A DNA stretch of 64,000 nucleotides, taken from the NCBI GenBank assembly GCA_964017185.1, contig OZ024872.1, positions 44,212,188 through 44,276,187 on the forward strand, read 5' to 3'. Positions 63,127-64,000 of this stretch are shown piece after piece (the first letter of the stretch is position 1; every line of letters begins with the position of its first letter). A program made the translations under genes and the position numbers. The notes under the pieces were generated by a model, which was not told the DNA's origin, did no database searches, and saw nothing but the letters and a program-made list of their open reading frames with translations. The stretch comes from Rugalucina vietnamica (lineage: Eukaryota > Mollusca > Bivalvia > Lucinida > Lucinidae).

Positions 63127-63174
63127 CTACGCTGGTTCAACTTTGTTTTCTTTTGTATTCGTTGTGGTACCTTC
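63127..63174 (-). CDS. possible last coding exon of a gene extending off the right edge
   Basis: After a good acceptor (CTCCTTTTTGTAG at 63175-63187, minus strand) the sequence reads EGTTTNTKENKVEPA and stops with TAG in one phase. The hydrophilic tail and the AATAAA downstream are consistent with a 3' exon, but phase and gene are unknown because the upstream exons would be beyond 64000. The rest of 63175-64000 holds nothing I can identify. Confidence 0.25.
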   Translation of the reverse strand, partial: EGTTTNTKENKVEPA

Positions 63175-64000
63175 CTACAAAAAGGAGAGAAACAATTCAT
63201 GAGTAAAACAAATTGAAACAAGTGTCTATAAAGGGAACAACGCAGGAAAAAAATATGTCGCCCTTTATTCTACACCAGGCACCGAGATTATAAAACTTGT
63301 TTATGCTCAACTCAGCCGAGACTAAAATTTAATCTCCTCACAAATGTTAAAAATCATTAACAGGATAAATTACAGGCTTTGGTGATATAAACCTAAAATG
63401 TCAATGTATTTGGACTATTTCAGTATTTATGAGCAGTTTAAATTTCATGCTCAACTGCGTTGAAAATGAGAAACGTTTTGTAACCTAGGGGCCTGAAATG
63501 CATTCGATGTTGTTACGTGCCAGGCGTAACTAGAAGATTAAGGAAACCAACAAGTTGGTTAGCCAGCAACAAGCTTTGTTTAAAATTTAACAAATCTATT
63601 TAGAAGTGATTTAACCAGTAATTACATGTGAAACAATCAAAAGCATATATACAATCAAACAAAAATGAATGTACAATACCTTTCAAGATGTTAATTCCCT
63701 TAAATAATGTCTGAATGTCCCTCAGAATTATTTAACACAAGTCTGTATCAGTTTCTGATCCCAAGAATTAAAGTTTGTTTCAAAATAGCACTATGTCCCA
63801 ATCCAGAATCGAATATCACAAAGTAATCCAAGAATAAGTTTAAATTCCAGTAAGATAGATTTTGACTTCTTAATGGTAACAGTACCCAAAGATTGTCCTT
63901 ATGAAAATTTGTAGCCCTTATATAGCACTGAGGAACATTCAGGATTCTTCCAGCAAATTCTATGATATCATATACTAAAAATAACAAGTTGTTTACCAAA

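Noticed and set aside
63748-63999. 83-codon minus-strand frame at the right edge
   Set aside because: Composition of random AT-rich sequence; no domain or acceptor, though a gene beyond the edge cannot be excluded.

Overview
The window looks like a piece of an animal nuclear genome, most probably a marine mollusc and perhaps a bivalve. The evidence is an intronless C1q-domain gene, intron-split genes with GT-AG splice sites, a Hairy/E(spl) gene, two-pore potassium channels, and a very dense load of short palindromic transposons, including elements built like bivalve 'pearl' elements (inner satellite, ACGG-type microsatellite, terminal hairpin). The organism is inferred, not proven.

Gene layout, left to right. 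A single-exon C1q-domain protein lies on the minus strand (492-1295). An intact 4-kb LINE follows (6678-10664, minus). A six-exon EF-hand gene of the calmodulin superfamily is on the plus strand (11547-16939). A Hairy/E(spl)/HES gene is on the minus strand (two 3' exons, 21858-19303; first exon not found). A second EF-hand gene is on the plus strand (35182-41021; first exon not found). Two tandem K2P potassium-channel genes are on the minus strand (48047-41766 and 55993-52721). Two orphan minus-strand terminal exons may exist at 57737-57879 and 63127-63174. Exon joins were worked out by hand. For the first EF-hand gene and both channels the reading frame stays open through every join from start to stop; for the second EF-hand gene and HES it stays open through the exons found.

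Nearly everything between and inside these genes is repeat-derived. I see two abundant hairpin MITE families (called H and b here), a Harbinger-like element split by a 5'-truncated LINE, and a 1.1-kb inverted repeat in the HES intron. There is a nest of b-MITE, core-satellite element and a 3-kb element whose terminal repeats are themselves tandem arrays. A mariner-like shell holds an element made of self-complementary TACGTA/CGTATC words. A 151-bp satellite element sits in a K2P intron. A foldback structure at 58.6-60.5 kb has about 420-bp arms around a 41-43-bp satellite. Two tRNA-derived SINEs are present, one with a 15-bp target duplication.

Functionally the window holds two predicted Ca2+-binding proteins close to two background-K+ channels, a transcriptional repressor and a C1q-type secreted protein. 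I infer no shared pathway from position alone. The most unusual observations are: the 69-bp in-frame duplication that gives tandem donor sites in the EF-hand gene; the large intronic palindrome close to a HES splice donor; transposon edges lying about 5-40 bp from at least ten splice sites or start codons; paired changes in the H-family hairpin; and an inverted filler at a LINE 5' end.
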